49,610 nucleotides of DNA, taken from positions 1 through 49,610 of the forward strand of contig JAEEGT010000115.1 in assembly GCA_016280465.1 (NCBI GenBank), given 5' to 3'. Position 1 is the stretch's first letter; the number at the start of each line of letters is the position of its first letter. This DNA is from Lachnospiraceae bacterium (GTDB lineage: Bacteria; Bacillota; Clostridia; Lachnospirales; Lachnospiraceae). The position numbers and the translations under genes are program-made. The notes beneath the pieces are model-generated. The model searched no databases, was not told the DNA's origin, and was given only the letters and a program-made list of their open reading frames with translations. Below, in pieces: positions 40,620-48,162 of the stretch.

Positions 40620-41720
40620 TCATATCTCTATCCCCCTGACCCTGAAGCCTTCGATCATGGCCAAGAGAGCCAGTGCCTGTCCGTAATGCATCTTAACAAG
40701 GGGAATATCTTTGTAGTGCTGCAGTGTTGTGCCCACGTTGGTGCCGTAAGACACATTGGCAAGTTCGCCGTTTTCGTCGATGTTATCAAGGATGGCGTTT
40801 AATGCCCTCTCCCCGCATTCTTTGTAGGAATCGTCCAGGTAACCCATTCTGATCCCCTTTAATATCCCGTAGCAGAAGCCTGCGGTAGCGCTTGCTTCGA
40901 GATAGGATGTTTCATCGGTGATAAGTGTGTGCCACAGGCCGCAATCGCTTTGATACTTTTTAAGGGCATCGGCCTGGTTTTTTAGGAACCCGATGGCGTA
41001 CCTTTTGGTGGATGCCTCAAGTTCCATTATGTCGATAAAGTCCGGTATGAACACCGTAAGCCAGCAGTTTCCCCGGCCCCAGAGAGCCCCCGCAAAATGA
41101 TTCCTGCCAAGGAAGGTCCAGCCGTGATACCAAAGACCGGTGGAAGTATCGAACAGGTACTTTGTATGGATCAAAAACTGGTACTTTGCTTCTTCCAGAC
41201 AGTCTTCGCGGCCTGTCATCTTACCGTACTTGGCAAGAAAAAGAACGGTCATCATAAGGGTATCGTCCCAAAGCTGGCCCTCGTTCGCAAGCTCCGCATG
41301 CTCATGCTGGATACCGCCCTCTTCGGTGCGTTTCATGTCCTTAAGGATCCACTCGGCCCAATCGTCCATGATCTTTTTATATTCGGCCTTGGGACGTTTC
41401 TCGTACAGGAAAGCCATGGTCAAAAGCGGACACGTAGTATTAACATTTCGGTCGGGAAGCCCTATTTCAATCCTGTCTGCGAACCATTGCTCTATCTTGT
41501 CCAGATACTTATCGTCACCGGTGAAATCATGGAGCTTTTTCAGGCCGTAAAGGCCGATGCCGTGGGTCCAGTCCCAGGCCCCCAGGCTCCGTGCCTCCTT
41601 GGGTGTTCTTCCAAGGGTCTTAACCAGATTATCTATGTATTTTTCATCAATGTTGTACAGAAAACCATAGAGATTCTTCTGAACAGATTCGAAAATCTTC
41701 AAGTATTCTGCTTTGTTCAT
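40620..41720 (-). CDS. GH105 unsaturated rhamnogalacturonyl hydrolase
   Basis: A 366-residue cytoplasmic (alpha/alpha)6-barrel hydrolase of family GH105 (YteR/YesR/YtfR type). It removes the 4,5-unsaturated uronic acid that polysaccharide lyases leave at the non-reducing end. Seen: GAWDWTHGIGLYGLKKLHDFTG, HEHAELANEGQLWDDTLMMTVLFL carrying the catalytic Asp, WYHGWTFLGRNHFAGALWGRGNCW, and SYLEASATAGFCYGILKGIRMGYL. Length and motifs are normal. The start follows GAGG and lies directly behind a GC-rich stem-loop that separates it from the binding-protein gene. It is the best marker that the locus handles lyase-generated uronic-acid oligosaccharides such as rhamnogalacturonan. Confidence 0.92.
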   Translation of the reverse strand: MNKAEYLKIFESVQKNLYGFLYNIDEKYIDNLVKTLGRTPKEARSLGAWDWTHGIGLYGLKKLHDFTGDDKYLDKIEQWFADRIEIGLPDRNVNTTCPLLTMAFLYEKRPKAEYKKIMDDWAEWILKDMKRTEEGGIQHEHAELANEGQLWDDTLMMTVLFLAKYGKMTGREDCLEEAKYQFLIHTKYLFDTSTGLWYHGWTFLGRNHFAGALWGRGNCWLTVFIPDFIDIMELEASTKRYAIGFLKNQADALKKYQSDCGLWHTLITDETSYLEASATAGFCYGILKGIRMGYLDDSYKECGERALNAILDNIDENGELANVSYGTNVGTTLQHYKDIPLVKMHYGQALALLAMIEGFRVRGIEI

Positions 41721-41737
41721 GCAATCCTCACCTTCCG

Positions 41738-41761
41738 GGGCCCGGGGATCGCCCCGGGCCC
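41738..41761 (-). other. Very GC-rich stem-loop after the sugar-binding protein gene
   Basis: A perfect GGGCCCGGGG-4-CCCCGGGCCC stem, 15 bases past the binding-protein stop. CGGAAGG follows and there is no T run. It is likely to protect the 3' end of the binding-protein mRNA or to set its ratio to GH105 and the genes beyond. Confidence 0.8.
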
Positions 41762-41775
41762 TTTCGGATCAATCC

Positions 41776-43374
41776 TTAGTGATTTTTGTCGTACCATGCC
41801 GCACGTTCGTCCAGCACTTCCTGTAAGTGGTTGTCGAGCAGGATCTGGTATTCTTCCTGATATACCTTTTCAAACTGGCCTTCGGGAGCCTGGATCACCT
41901 TGAATACGAATTCGCAGATAAGGGTCTGAAGGTTGGGAACATATTCGTCGGTGGAAAGAGCTGCGCCGATGAGCATCTTGTCATAGTAATTGCTGTACTG
42001 GGATGCATATTTCTGTACTACAACGTCGTGAGGGATCTCGGGATGTGTTGTTTCCAGGTTCTTTACAAGGTTATTGTACTCAAACTCGAAATTGGAGATA
42101 AGGAATGCATTGTCGCCCGCATCGGTGGTGGTACCTGCGTTCTTGCAGTCGTCTCTGGATCTTCCGATGGGATAACCGTCGGCATCGAGGTCGGAACCGT
42201 AGCCGTATACACCGTACTTAACCTGCATTGCATATTCTTCGGTGGATAAGAAGTTTAAATACTCCATGACTGCATCGATCCTGTCTTCTGCGGTCTTGGG
42301 AACATATACATAGTGGTCAAATGCATCCTGTGAAGGTACTTCGTAAGAGCCGTCGAGGTTCTCTATGCAGTCAACCTCTACCATGTGGTAGTTGGGATCG
42401 TCTGCTGTAGCGTAAGAACTGGTTATGCAGGCACTTGAACCGTTCATGATAAATCCGTACTTACCGTTTGCTACATTCTGATCGTAAACGGAGTCATCGG
42501 TATCGGTCACGAAGTTGGGGTCGATTATACCGTCAAGGAAGAATCTGTTGAGCTGCTTTAAGCCGTCCTTGTGGCCGGGCTTAAGGATCATGGTGAAGGT
42601 AGGCTCGTAAATATAGTTGTCACGCTCGTTCTTTCTGCTGGTATAACCAAGTATGAAGTTGGTGAACTTGCCGTCCGTTACCTTGCCGCTGAAGCCGTAA
42701 GGGATGATGTCGGGGTATTTAGCCTTCATGGCATAAAGAACATCGATGAGTTCCTGTTTGTTGGTAGGCATCTTCATGCCCATGCCTTCAACAAGGTCCT
42801 GACGAAGGAAGGTCTCATGGTTCTTGCCGTGATAGGAATAAACACCGGGGATAGCGTACTGAGCACCGTCGAACTTGCACCAGTCAATGGCATCCTTGTT
42901 CTTTGAAAGGTAGTCGGCATCAAGTCTGTCGAGATAGGGTCCTAAGTCTACAAGACCGCCCTGGGCGCCGTAGGTACCAACTCTCTGTCTGTCATAGGTC
43001 CTGATGATGTCGGGTGCGTTGCCGCCTGCCAGCATAAGGTTAACTTCGTTGTCTGCGCCGGAACGGGGAACGGGTACGTAATTTACATGTACTCCCCTGG
43101 GCTCCATGATAGAGTTTACCCAATCGGTAAATACGTTGTCTGTAAGGGATCTGCCTGCGCCGTATTCACGACCGCGGTCATAAACCATAACGTTGATCGT
43201 AACAATCTCCTTGGGCGCATCTTCCGTCTTTGAAGCGGAAGCGGATGCGGATGCTGCCTTGGGTGTACTGGTGCTTGACACATTTGTAGTGCCTCCGCCC
43301 TTATCGCCACAGCCTGCAAGAGCCATGGAGCAAGCAAGTAACAAAGCTACTATCTTACTGATTCTTTTCTTCAT
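41776..43374 (-). CDS. Sugar ABC transporter substrate-binding lipoprotein (LipO/YtcQ-like)
   Basis: 532 residues from ATG 43374, 5 bases after GGGAGG; the ORF-track start 99 bases upstream is not supported. The signal peptide MKKRISKIVALLLACSMALAGC has its lipobox Cys at about 22. A Ser/Ala/Thr-rich linker precedes an SBP family 1 domain: VNLMLAGGNAPDIIRTYDRQ, YHGKNHETFLRQDLVEGMGMKMPTNKQELIDVLYAMKAKYPD, and a long C-terminus with DDCKNAGTTTDAG. Size and layout fit the LipO/YtcQ group that works with LplB/YtcP permeases on complex uronic-acid oligosaccharides. No dedicated ATPase gene is in the locus, so a shared MsmX-type ATPase is expected from elsewhere. Confidence 0.92.
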   Translation of the reverse strand: MKKRISKIVALLLACSMALAGCGDKGGGTTNVSSTSTPKAASASASASKTEDAPKEIVTINVMVYDRGREYGAGRSLTDNVFTDWVNSIMEPRGVHVNYVPVPRSGADNEVNLMLAGGNAPDIIRTYDRQRVGTYGAQGGLVDLGPYLDRLDADYLSKNKDAIDWCKFDGAQYAIPGVYSYHGKNHETFLRQDLVEGMGMKMPTNKQELIDVLYAMKAKYPDIIPYGFSGKVTDGKFTNFILGYTSRKNERDNYIYEPTFTMILKPGHKDGLKQLNRFFLDGIIDPNFVTDTDDSVYDQNVANGKYGFIMNGSSACITSSYATADDPNYHMVEVDCIENLDGSYEVPSQDAFDHYVYVPKTAEDRIDAVMEYLNFLSTEEYAMQVKYGVYGYGSDLDADGYPIGRSRDDCKNAGTTTDAGDNAFLISNFEFEYNNLVKNLETTHPEIPHDVVVQKYASQYSNYYDKMLIGAALSTDEYVPNLQTLICEFVFKVIQAPEGQFEKVYQEEYQILLDNHLQEVLDERAAWYDKNH

Positions 43375-43414
43375 TTTGTCCTCCCATAACATTAAATAGT
43401 GTGTTTGTTTATCT

Positions 43415-43446
43415 GAAACCGGCGGTTTCCCGGGACGCCGGATTTC
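43415..43446 (-). other. Competing hairpins before the binding-protein gene
   Basis: Two mutually exclusive stems share the same bases: GAAACC-GGC-GGTTTC (43415-43429), and GAAACCGGCG pairing with CGCCGG-A-TTTC (43415-43446). They lie in the 85-base gap between the permease stop and the binding-protein start. They could serve as an RNA-processing site or a fold switch that favours high binding-protein output. Confidence 0.5.
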
Positions 43447-43459
43447 GTACTTTTTCGGT

Positions 43460-44332
43460 CTATTCTTTGACACCGCCGATATTAACGCCCTTGGTAAAGT
43501 ATTTCTGCACGAAGGGGTAGAAGATCAGCATGGGCACCATAGCAAACACGATGGCAGCCGACCGGATATTCTCCGGTGTTACCAGGACTTCCTCCAGTTC
43601 GTTGGCGTTGTAATCGATGCTGATGGAATCCAGCATCAGCTTGACCTGATATTGAAGGGTGTAGAACTGTGTGCGGTTTTCGTAGTACATTACGTCCGAG
43701 ATTGAATTCCATCTCGATATTCCGTAAAAAAGCATTATGGATGATATCGAAGGCATGGACAGCGGTACCGCGATCCTGAAAAGGCACCCCCACTCTCCGC
43801 AGCCGTCCATGTAGGCTGCTTCAAAGAGCGATTTGTTTATTCCCAGGAAAAAGGTCCTCAGGATGATCAAATTAAAGGGACTTATCATTCCCGGGATTAT
43901 CAGTGCCCACACCGTGTTGATCATGCCCAGTTTGCTGACCAGCAGGTAGTGAGGGATGATACCAGCATCGATATACATCGTGATGGTAATGATGGTAAGG
44001 AATATTCTCCTGCTCTTAAGTGTCTCCCTTGAAAGCGCATAGGCCGCAAGGATCGTCATAAATGTGGTAAGAAGCACGAAACCTACAGTCAGCGCTACTG
44101 AGTAAAACAGGGAGTTTACTATGTTTCTGTTGCTGAATACCGACTTGTAACCTTCAAGGGTAAATTCCCTTGGTATGAGTCCTACAAGACCCTTGGCGAT
44201 GGCGTTCCTGCCGCTTAGGGACACCGCGATGATATTTAACATCGGTGTAAGGGTTACAAGGATCAGCACACCGCACAAAAGAAGCATCATAAGCTGGAAG
44301 AAACTGAATTTTCTGTCATATACGGAGTTCAT
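43460..44332 (-). CDS. Sugar ABC transporter permease (LplC/YtcP-like)
   Basis: A 290-residue inner-membrane permease with six predicted segments, a normal size. It begins MNSVYDRKFSFFQLMMLLLCGVLILVTLTPMLNIIAVSLS. It has the conserved GLIPREFTLEGYKSVF and an EAA loop, EAAYMDGCGEWGCLFRIAVPLSMP. The C-terminal VQKYFTKGVNIGGVKE is the classic end of the LplC/YtcP group. Its ATG shares one base with the TAA of the first permease (TAATG), so translation is coupled. It forms the channel with the 44332-45234 product. Confidence 0.95.
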   Translation of the reverse strand: MNSVYDRKFSFFQLMMLLLCGVLILVTLTPMLNIIAVSLSGRNAIAKGLVGLIPREFTLEGYKSVFSNRNIVNSLFYSVALTVGFVLLTTFMTILAAYALSRETLKSRRIFLTIITITMYIDAGIIPHYLLVSKLGMINTVWALIIPGMISPFNLIILRTFFLGINKSLFEAAYMDGCGEWGCLFRIAVPLSMPSISSIMLFYGISRWNSISDVMYYENRTQFYTLQYQVKLMLDSISIDYNANELEEVLVTPENIRSAAIVFAMVPMLIFYPFVQKYFTKGVNIGGVKE

Positions 44333-45234
44333 TACATTATGCCCTCCTCTCCCAGTTTTCTCGCCACTTTATTGGCTATGAGCACCATGCATACGCAGAC
44401 AACCGACTGGAACACTCCCACTGCCGCAGCGAAGTCGTATCGCCCCGCCTGAAGACCTACGGAATATACATAGGTACTGATAACGCTTGAAGCATTCTTG
44501 ACCGCTACGTTGCTTAACAGATAGGGTCTTTCAAATCCGATGGAAAGGATCTTGCCCACATTCATAACCGTCATGGTAACGATGGTGGGACGCATCTGCG
44601 GAAGTGTTACATGCCATATCCTTTTCCACCTGCCGGCACCGTCTATGTATGCTGCATCGTAAAGCTCCGTATTGATGCCCGCAATTGCTGCAAGGTATAT
44701 GATCATTCCGTATCCGAGTCCCGACCAGACACCGCTGCCCCAGTAAATCAAACGCCAGCTTATCTCATTGGTCATGAAGGGGATGGCGCTGGCACCGGTC
44801 CTTCCGAAGAGACCGTTAACGATCCCGCGGGGTCCGAATACCTGGTACATGATACCGGCAATAACGACCATCGAAAGGAAGTGCGGAATGTAAAGGATGG
44901 TCTCGGTTATCTTCTTAACCTTCTTGTAACGCATCTCACTTAAAAGGATGGCAGTTACGATGGGGAAAGGAAAATTGATTATAAGACCGCCGATGTTGAG
45001 GATAAGGGTGTTTCGGATCGCCAGTCTGAACTCTCTTGCGGCAAAGGCTTCCTTGAAATGTTTAAAGCCCACCCAGTCGCTTGCGATGATCCCCTTAAAG
45101 ATGTTGTACTTTTTGAATGCCACAACGGTTCCCAGCATGGGTACATACTTAAAGAGCAGGATGTATACCATGGGAATGATGAGCATGATGTAGAGAGGAA
45201 TGTTCCTCTTTATTCTTGACAGTTTTCTGTTCAA
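44332..45234 (-). CDS. Sugar ABC transporter permease (LplB/YteP-like), first gene of the locus
   Basis: A six-segment inner-membrane permease of about 300 residues. I choose the TTG at 45234 (NRKLSRIKRNIPLYIMLIIPM), 8 bases after AGAGGGG. The ORF-track start is a GTG 45 bases upstream with no ribosome site, and its extra N-terminus is unlike the family. Marks: RNIPLYIMLIIPMVYILLFKYVPMLGTVVAFKKYN, LLSEMRYKKVKKITETILYIPHFLSMVVIAG, the EAA loop DAAYIDGAGRWKRIWHVTLPQMRP, and the late YLLSNVAVKNASSVISTYVYSVG. It follows the LacI-controlled promoter at 45351-45379. Confidence 0.92.
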   Translation of the reverse strand: MNRKLSRIKRNIPLYIMLIIPMVYILLFKYVPMLGTVVAFKKYNIFKGIIASDWVGFKHFKEAFAAREFRLAIRNTLILNIGGLIINFPFPIVTAILLSEMRYKKVKKITETILYIPHFLSMVVIAGIMYQVFGPRGIVNGLFGRTGASAIPFMTNEISWRLIYWGSGVWSGLGYGMIIYLAAIAGINTELYDAAYIDGAGRWKRIWHVTLPQMRPTIVTMTVMNVGKILSIGFERPYLLSNVAVKNASSVISTYVYSVGLQAGRYDFAAAVGVFQSVVCVCMVLIANKVARKLGEEGIM

Positions 45235-45324
45235 TGCCGATACCCCTCTTGTGTAACCCGATAAACACGTCAGGTGCACACGTAATTGTAATCCCCCGAT
45301 CAGAATTCCGGTGCATCTCTGTTT

Positions 45325-45338
45325 TTAACACGTGTTAA
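45325..45338. promoter_or_regulatory. LacI-type operator O1
   Basis: A perfect 14-base palindrome TTAACACGTGTTAA, located just downstream of the -10 box of the locus promoter. Binding here would block initiation. The centre CACGTG is unusual in lacking the single central CG of CcpA sites but keeps the CG step of LacI-family operators. Confidence 0.8.
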
Positions 45339-45350
45339 CTTTGTAAGGTC

Positions 45351-45379
45351 ATTATAGCTCTGTTTTTATTCATTGGCAA
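45351..45379 (-). promoter_or_regulatory. Main promoter of the GH105/ABC locus
   Basis: TTGCCA-N17-TATAAT. Operator O1 lies just downstream and O2 just upstream of the -35 box, with centres 72 bases apart. The leader to the TTG start is about 110 bases. Confidence 0.8.
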
Positions 45380-45396
45380 GAGATTTTTGTAATTTT

Positions 45397-45410
45397 TTAA
45401 CACGTGTAAT
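45397..45410. promoter_or_regulatory. LacI-type operator O2
   Basis: TTAACACGTGTAAT, which matches the left 11 bases of O1 and then deviates. It lies upstream of the -35 box. Two sites in this position allow looping or cooperative repression. Confidence 0.65.
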
Positions 45411-45455
45411 GGTTATGTAACCCTTGATGAAACTGGTTTCTTTAAGCAAAAGAAA

Positions 45456-45482
45456 ACGCGGATCCTTTAAAATCCGCGTTTT
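45456..45482 (-). terminator. Terminator of lacI
   Basis: AACGCGGAT-8-ATCCGCGTT followed by TTCTTTT on the minus strand, 33 bases past the lacI stop. It separates lacI from the permease operon. Confidence 0.85.
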
Positions 45483-45515
45483 TTAACTCGTGTATAAAAT
45501 TGTTAATCTGCTTAG

Positions 45516-46550
45516 TTATTTAAACCTGGCCAGAGACCCTCTCTCCATATATTCGGTGGGAAGTTCTATATGGTTCACCACCTCTTTGTTTTCGATAAGA
45601 TCTATCAGGGAATCCACACAGGTGGAAGCGATCTGTCCGAAACTGCACCGCATGGTGGTAAGTCCAGGAGTCAGATACTTGGACATGGGGATATCATCAA
45701 AGCCTATGACCGAAACGTCCTCGGGGATACGATAACCCATATCCTTAAGGGCATTCATGGCACCGATGGCCATGACATCGTTGGCGGCAAATATCCCGGT
45801 GGGTTTAGTACCGGTCTTCTTACCGTATATCTCCTTAATGGCTTCGTATGCTTTTTCCTCATTAAAGTCACAGTCGACTTCTATTACGGACTCGATCCTG
45901 TCCTTGTTCTTTTCAAGGGCACTCTTTACGCCTTCGTGACGTCTGATGGCCGGAAGACGGTTTCTTTCGCAGCCTATGTATAAAAGGTTCTTATGGCCGT
46001 ATTCCACCAGTTTTTCAATGGCGAAGTAAGCCGAAACCTGGTCGTCCATATTAACGGCCACCACGTTCTTGTAATGGGAATCCCGTTCCTGATTCACAAG
46101 TACCAGGGGCACGCCCAGTTTGCCCAGCTTCTCTATGTCTTCGTTGCCCGTATTGTATCCCAAAAGGATCGCACCCCGGACCAGCTTGCTGTTAAAGATC
46201 TTTGCGATGGATTTAACATCCTGTTCAACATCGGTGAGATACACAAGGGTTTTGTAGCCCCTCTTCTGGGCACAGTTCGCTACCAGGTTCACAAGTTCCG
46301 TGGCGAAATGTGAGGTGATATCCTTGCTCACGCCTGCATAGGCATCGGAGTATGCGGAAAAGAAGCCTATGATCTGCTCTTCCTTGCCCACAAGGCTTCT
46401 GGCCTTGGAATTAGGTTCAAAATTGTATTCTTCGATATATTTGCGTATCTTGGCCTCGGTCTTGGGAGACACTCCTCCCACACCGTTGATCACTTTGGAC
46501 AGTGTTACACGGGATACGCCTATGATCTTTGCAAGTTCTTCTGTAGTCAT
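45516..46550 (-). CDS. LacI-family transcriptional regulator
   Basis: A 344-residue repressor. The N-terminal HTH (MTTEELAKIIGVSRVTLSKVINGVGGVSPKTEAKI) has the recognition helix and a hinge region near EPNSKARSLVGKEEQIIGFF. The sugar-binding core follows: VRGAILLGYNTGNEDIEKLGKLGVPLVLVNQE, GHKNLLYIGCERNRLPAIRRHEGVKSAL, GIFAANDVMAIGAMNALKDMGYRIPEDVSVIGFDDIPMSKYLTPGLTT. Length is normal. It lies directly upstream of the ABC/GH105 locus, and all three clear operator copies flank it. Its own promoter overlaps an operator, so it should be autoregulated. The inducer is probably a sugar produced by the locus. Confidence 0.95.
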   Translation of the reverse strand: MTTEELAKIIGVSRVTLSKVINGVGGVSPKTEAKIRKYIEEYNFEPNSKARSLVGKEEQIIGFFSAYSDAYAGVSKDITSHFATELVNLVANCAQKRGYKTLVYLTDVEQDVKSIAKIFNSKLVRGAILLGYNTGNEDIEKLGKLGVPLVLVNQERDSHYKNVVAVNMDDQVSAYFAIEKLVEYGHKNLLYIGCERNRLPAIRRHEGVKSALEKNKDRIESVIEVDCDFNEEKAYEAIKEIYGKKTGTKPTGIFAANDVMAIGAMNALKDMGYRIPEDVSVIGFDDIPMSKYLTPGLTTMRCSFGQIASTCVDSLIDLIENKEVVNHIELPTEYMERGSLARFK

Positions 46551-46602
46551 TTGTTGTTTCCGCTTTCTTCCCCTTGTTTATTCGTCGCTATCCTACGGAT
46601 AA

Positions 46603-46635
46603 ATCGATAGTATATGGTATTTTATCACGTGTCAA
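46603..46635 (-). promoter_or_regulatory. lacI promoter region with operator O3
   Basis: TTATCACGTGTCAA (46622-46635) matches 12 of 14 bases of O1 and overlaps a TTGACA -35 box. TATACT follows with a short 15-base spacer. This suggests autoregulation of lacI. Confidence 0.6.
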
Positions 46636-46653
46636 GAAATCGAATATTAAAAA

Positions 46654-47328
46654 TCATTTTCTTCGTTCCAAAAGCCGTACCACCAAAGCGGATACAAGCC
46701 CCACCGGAACAGCGGCAATGACATCGAGAGCGGAATGCTGTTTTACAAAGGTCGTGGAAGCCGCAATGGCTACAGCTGCAATGACAGTGAAGATCTTAAA
46801 GCCGAGGGATGCATATCTGTCCCTGCACCAGGTATATGCCACAGCCATGGAAAAAGCAACGTGCATGGAAGGAAACACACCTGTAGGAGTATCAAAGTTA
46901 TAGATTATATCAAGGATCCATGTGAAGAAATTCTCATGTGCAAAGCTTTCCGGTCTGAGGTTCTGAACACTGGGGAACAGGATGATGGTCACCACACCGA
47001 TTATCTGGCAGGTGATTATGAATCTTTGGACCCTTCTGAAACATTCTTTGTCAAAAAGGAGGTAAAAGAGCAGGGTCCCAAAAACGTAAAGATACCAGAA
47101 CACGTATATAAGGACAAATTCTTCCCTGAAGGGAATGATGTCATCCAGTTTTGAATGTATCACATGGCACTTTTCCACGGGGATCAGGTTCTCCGTGATA
47201 AAGTACATTGAAAAGTAAAACACCCATCCGAGTATCAACAAAAGATGGGAGTATTTGGGATCTGTCAAATTGGTAAGGCGAAGGCCTCTGTAATCTACGA
47301 GGGTCCTTCGCTCTTTTCTTTCTTTCAC
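46654..47328 (-). CDS. PAP2-family membrane phosphatase
   Basis: A 224-residue membrane protein with about six hydrophobic segments. The PAP2 active site shows as PTGVFPSMHVAFSMA (domain 2, His) and STTFVKQHSALDVIAAVPVG (domain 3, His with following Asp). Domain 1 is less clear (NLRPESFAHEN). Such enzymes dephosphorylate phosphatidate, polyprenyl diphosphate or inositol-phosphate lipids on the outer membrane face. The start is GTG at 47328, overlapping the acyltransferase stop (GTGA). It is the last gene of a three-gene run. The lacI promoter begins about 20 bases beyond its stop, with no terminator visible, so some read-through is possible. Confidence 0.88.
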   Translation of the reverse strand: MKERKERRTLVDYRGLRLTNLTDPKYSHLLLILGWVFYFSMYFITENLIPVEKCHVIHSKLDDIIPFREEFVLIYVFWYLYVFGTLLFYLLFDKECFRRVQRFIITCQIIGVVTIILFPSVQNLRPESFAHENFFTWILDIIYNFDTPTGVFPSMHVAFSMAVAYTWCRDRYASLGFKIFTVIAAVAIAASTTFVKQHSALDVIAAVPVGLVSALVVRLLERRK

Positions 47329-48146
47329 TGTAAATCTTTCTCCTTGTTGTCATCAGAGGCTGTGCCGGAAGTCAGATCGACTATAGGCAGGCTCTTTGGA
47401 TAGTGCTTTTTGGAAACATTGGGGTAGGGTACCACCGTATGCTCCGGAAGGGCCGCAGCCAGGGCTGTGATCTCGTCCATAAGGCATTTGGCTATACGCT
47501 CGCGTTCTTCTTCGGTAGGAGCTTCTGAATCGAATTTTATCGGTTTTCCAAACTCTATGCGCTTGAGCAAAGGCGCCAGATACATGGGCACAAAGGCAAG
47601 ATCCTTGCCCGTTTTCTTTCGGTACATCTTCGCGATATCGATAAACCTGTTTTGGAACATGTGAACGATATTGTTGTACTCATCGTAACACTCGGGAAAA
47701 ATGACCACGCGGACACCCTTTGAGAGCTCCTCGGTGGTCTCCTTGAAGGTCTTGACTATTCGCATGTCATGATAAACAGGGATCGTGTGTGCCGAATTGA
47801 AGACTATGTCAGCAATAGGCGGGATGATATAACTTAAGATTTTAAAGAACCAGCGGATCCAAAGAGGTTTTTTTGACCAAAAATCCCGATAAGCATAAGC
47901 CGAAACGGTCTTGGGGTCCATCATATCCCCTATGCACCAGGTGGCGTGCTTGCCGGGTATATACAGTTCTCCCGCAATGGGGCCATACATATGGCTGTGA
48001 TTCCCCACGATCACGCAGGGGCCGTCCTCCGGCAGGTTTTCTTCTCCGTATATTTTATATTTGGGCGAAAACATCCAGACCGAACGTCGAATAAATCGAT
48101 ATCCGGGCTTCAGTTTTTTATCATCAAGGTGTGCAAATCTGTTCAT
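47325..48146 (-). CDS. PlsC-like acyltransferase lacking the block I aspartate
   Basis: A 273-residue LPLAT-fold protein. A hydrophobic or amphipathic helix at about 85-105 (KKPLWIRWFFKILSYIIPP) suggests membrane association. Block I reads VGNHSHMYGPIAGE: His is kept, but the Asp of HX4D is Gly. Block III reads VIFPECYDEYNN, with FPE kept but no Gly after it. A downstream RFIDIAKMYRKKTGKDLAFVPMYLAP is strongly retained in character. The changed block I means it may use another base partner, act on an unusual acceptor, or be non-catalytic. It is coupled to the PAP2 gene by GTGA overlap, 16 bases after the E2-like gene. Confidence 0.82.
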   Translation of the reverse strand: MNRFAHLDDKKLKPGYRFIRRSVWMFSPKYKIYGEENLPEDGPCVIVGNHSHMYGPIAGELYIPGKHATWCIGDMMDPKTVSAYAYRDFWSKKPLWIRWFFKILSYIIPPIADIVFNSAHTIPVYHDMRIVKTFKETTEELSKGVRVVIFPECYDEYNNIVHMFQNRFIDIAKMYRKKTGKDLAFVPMYLAPLLKRIEFGKPIKFDSEAPTEEERERIAKCLMDEITALAAALPEHTVVPYPNVSKKHYPKSLPIVDLTSGTASDDNKEKDLQ

Positions 48147-48162
48147 GCCGATCTAAACTGCC

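Noticed and set aside
45483-45496. Fourth LacI operator TTAACTCGTGTATA beside the lacI terminator
   Set aside because: Three mismatches to O1, and it lies past the lacI stop in an AT-rich tail. Too weak to list as a feature.
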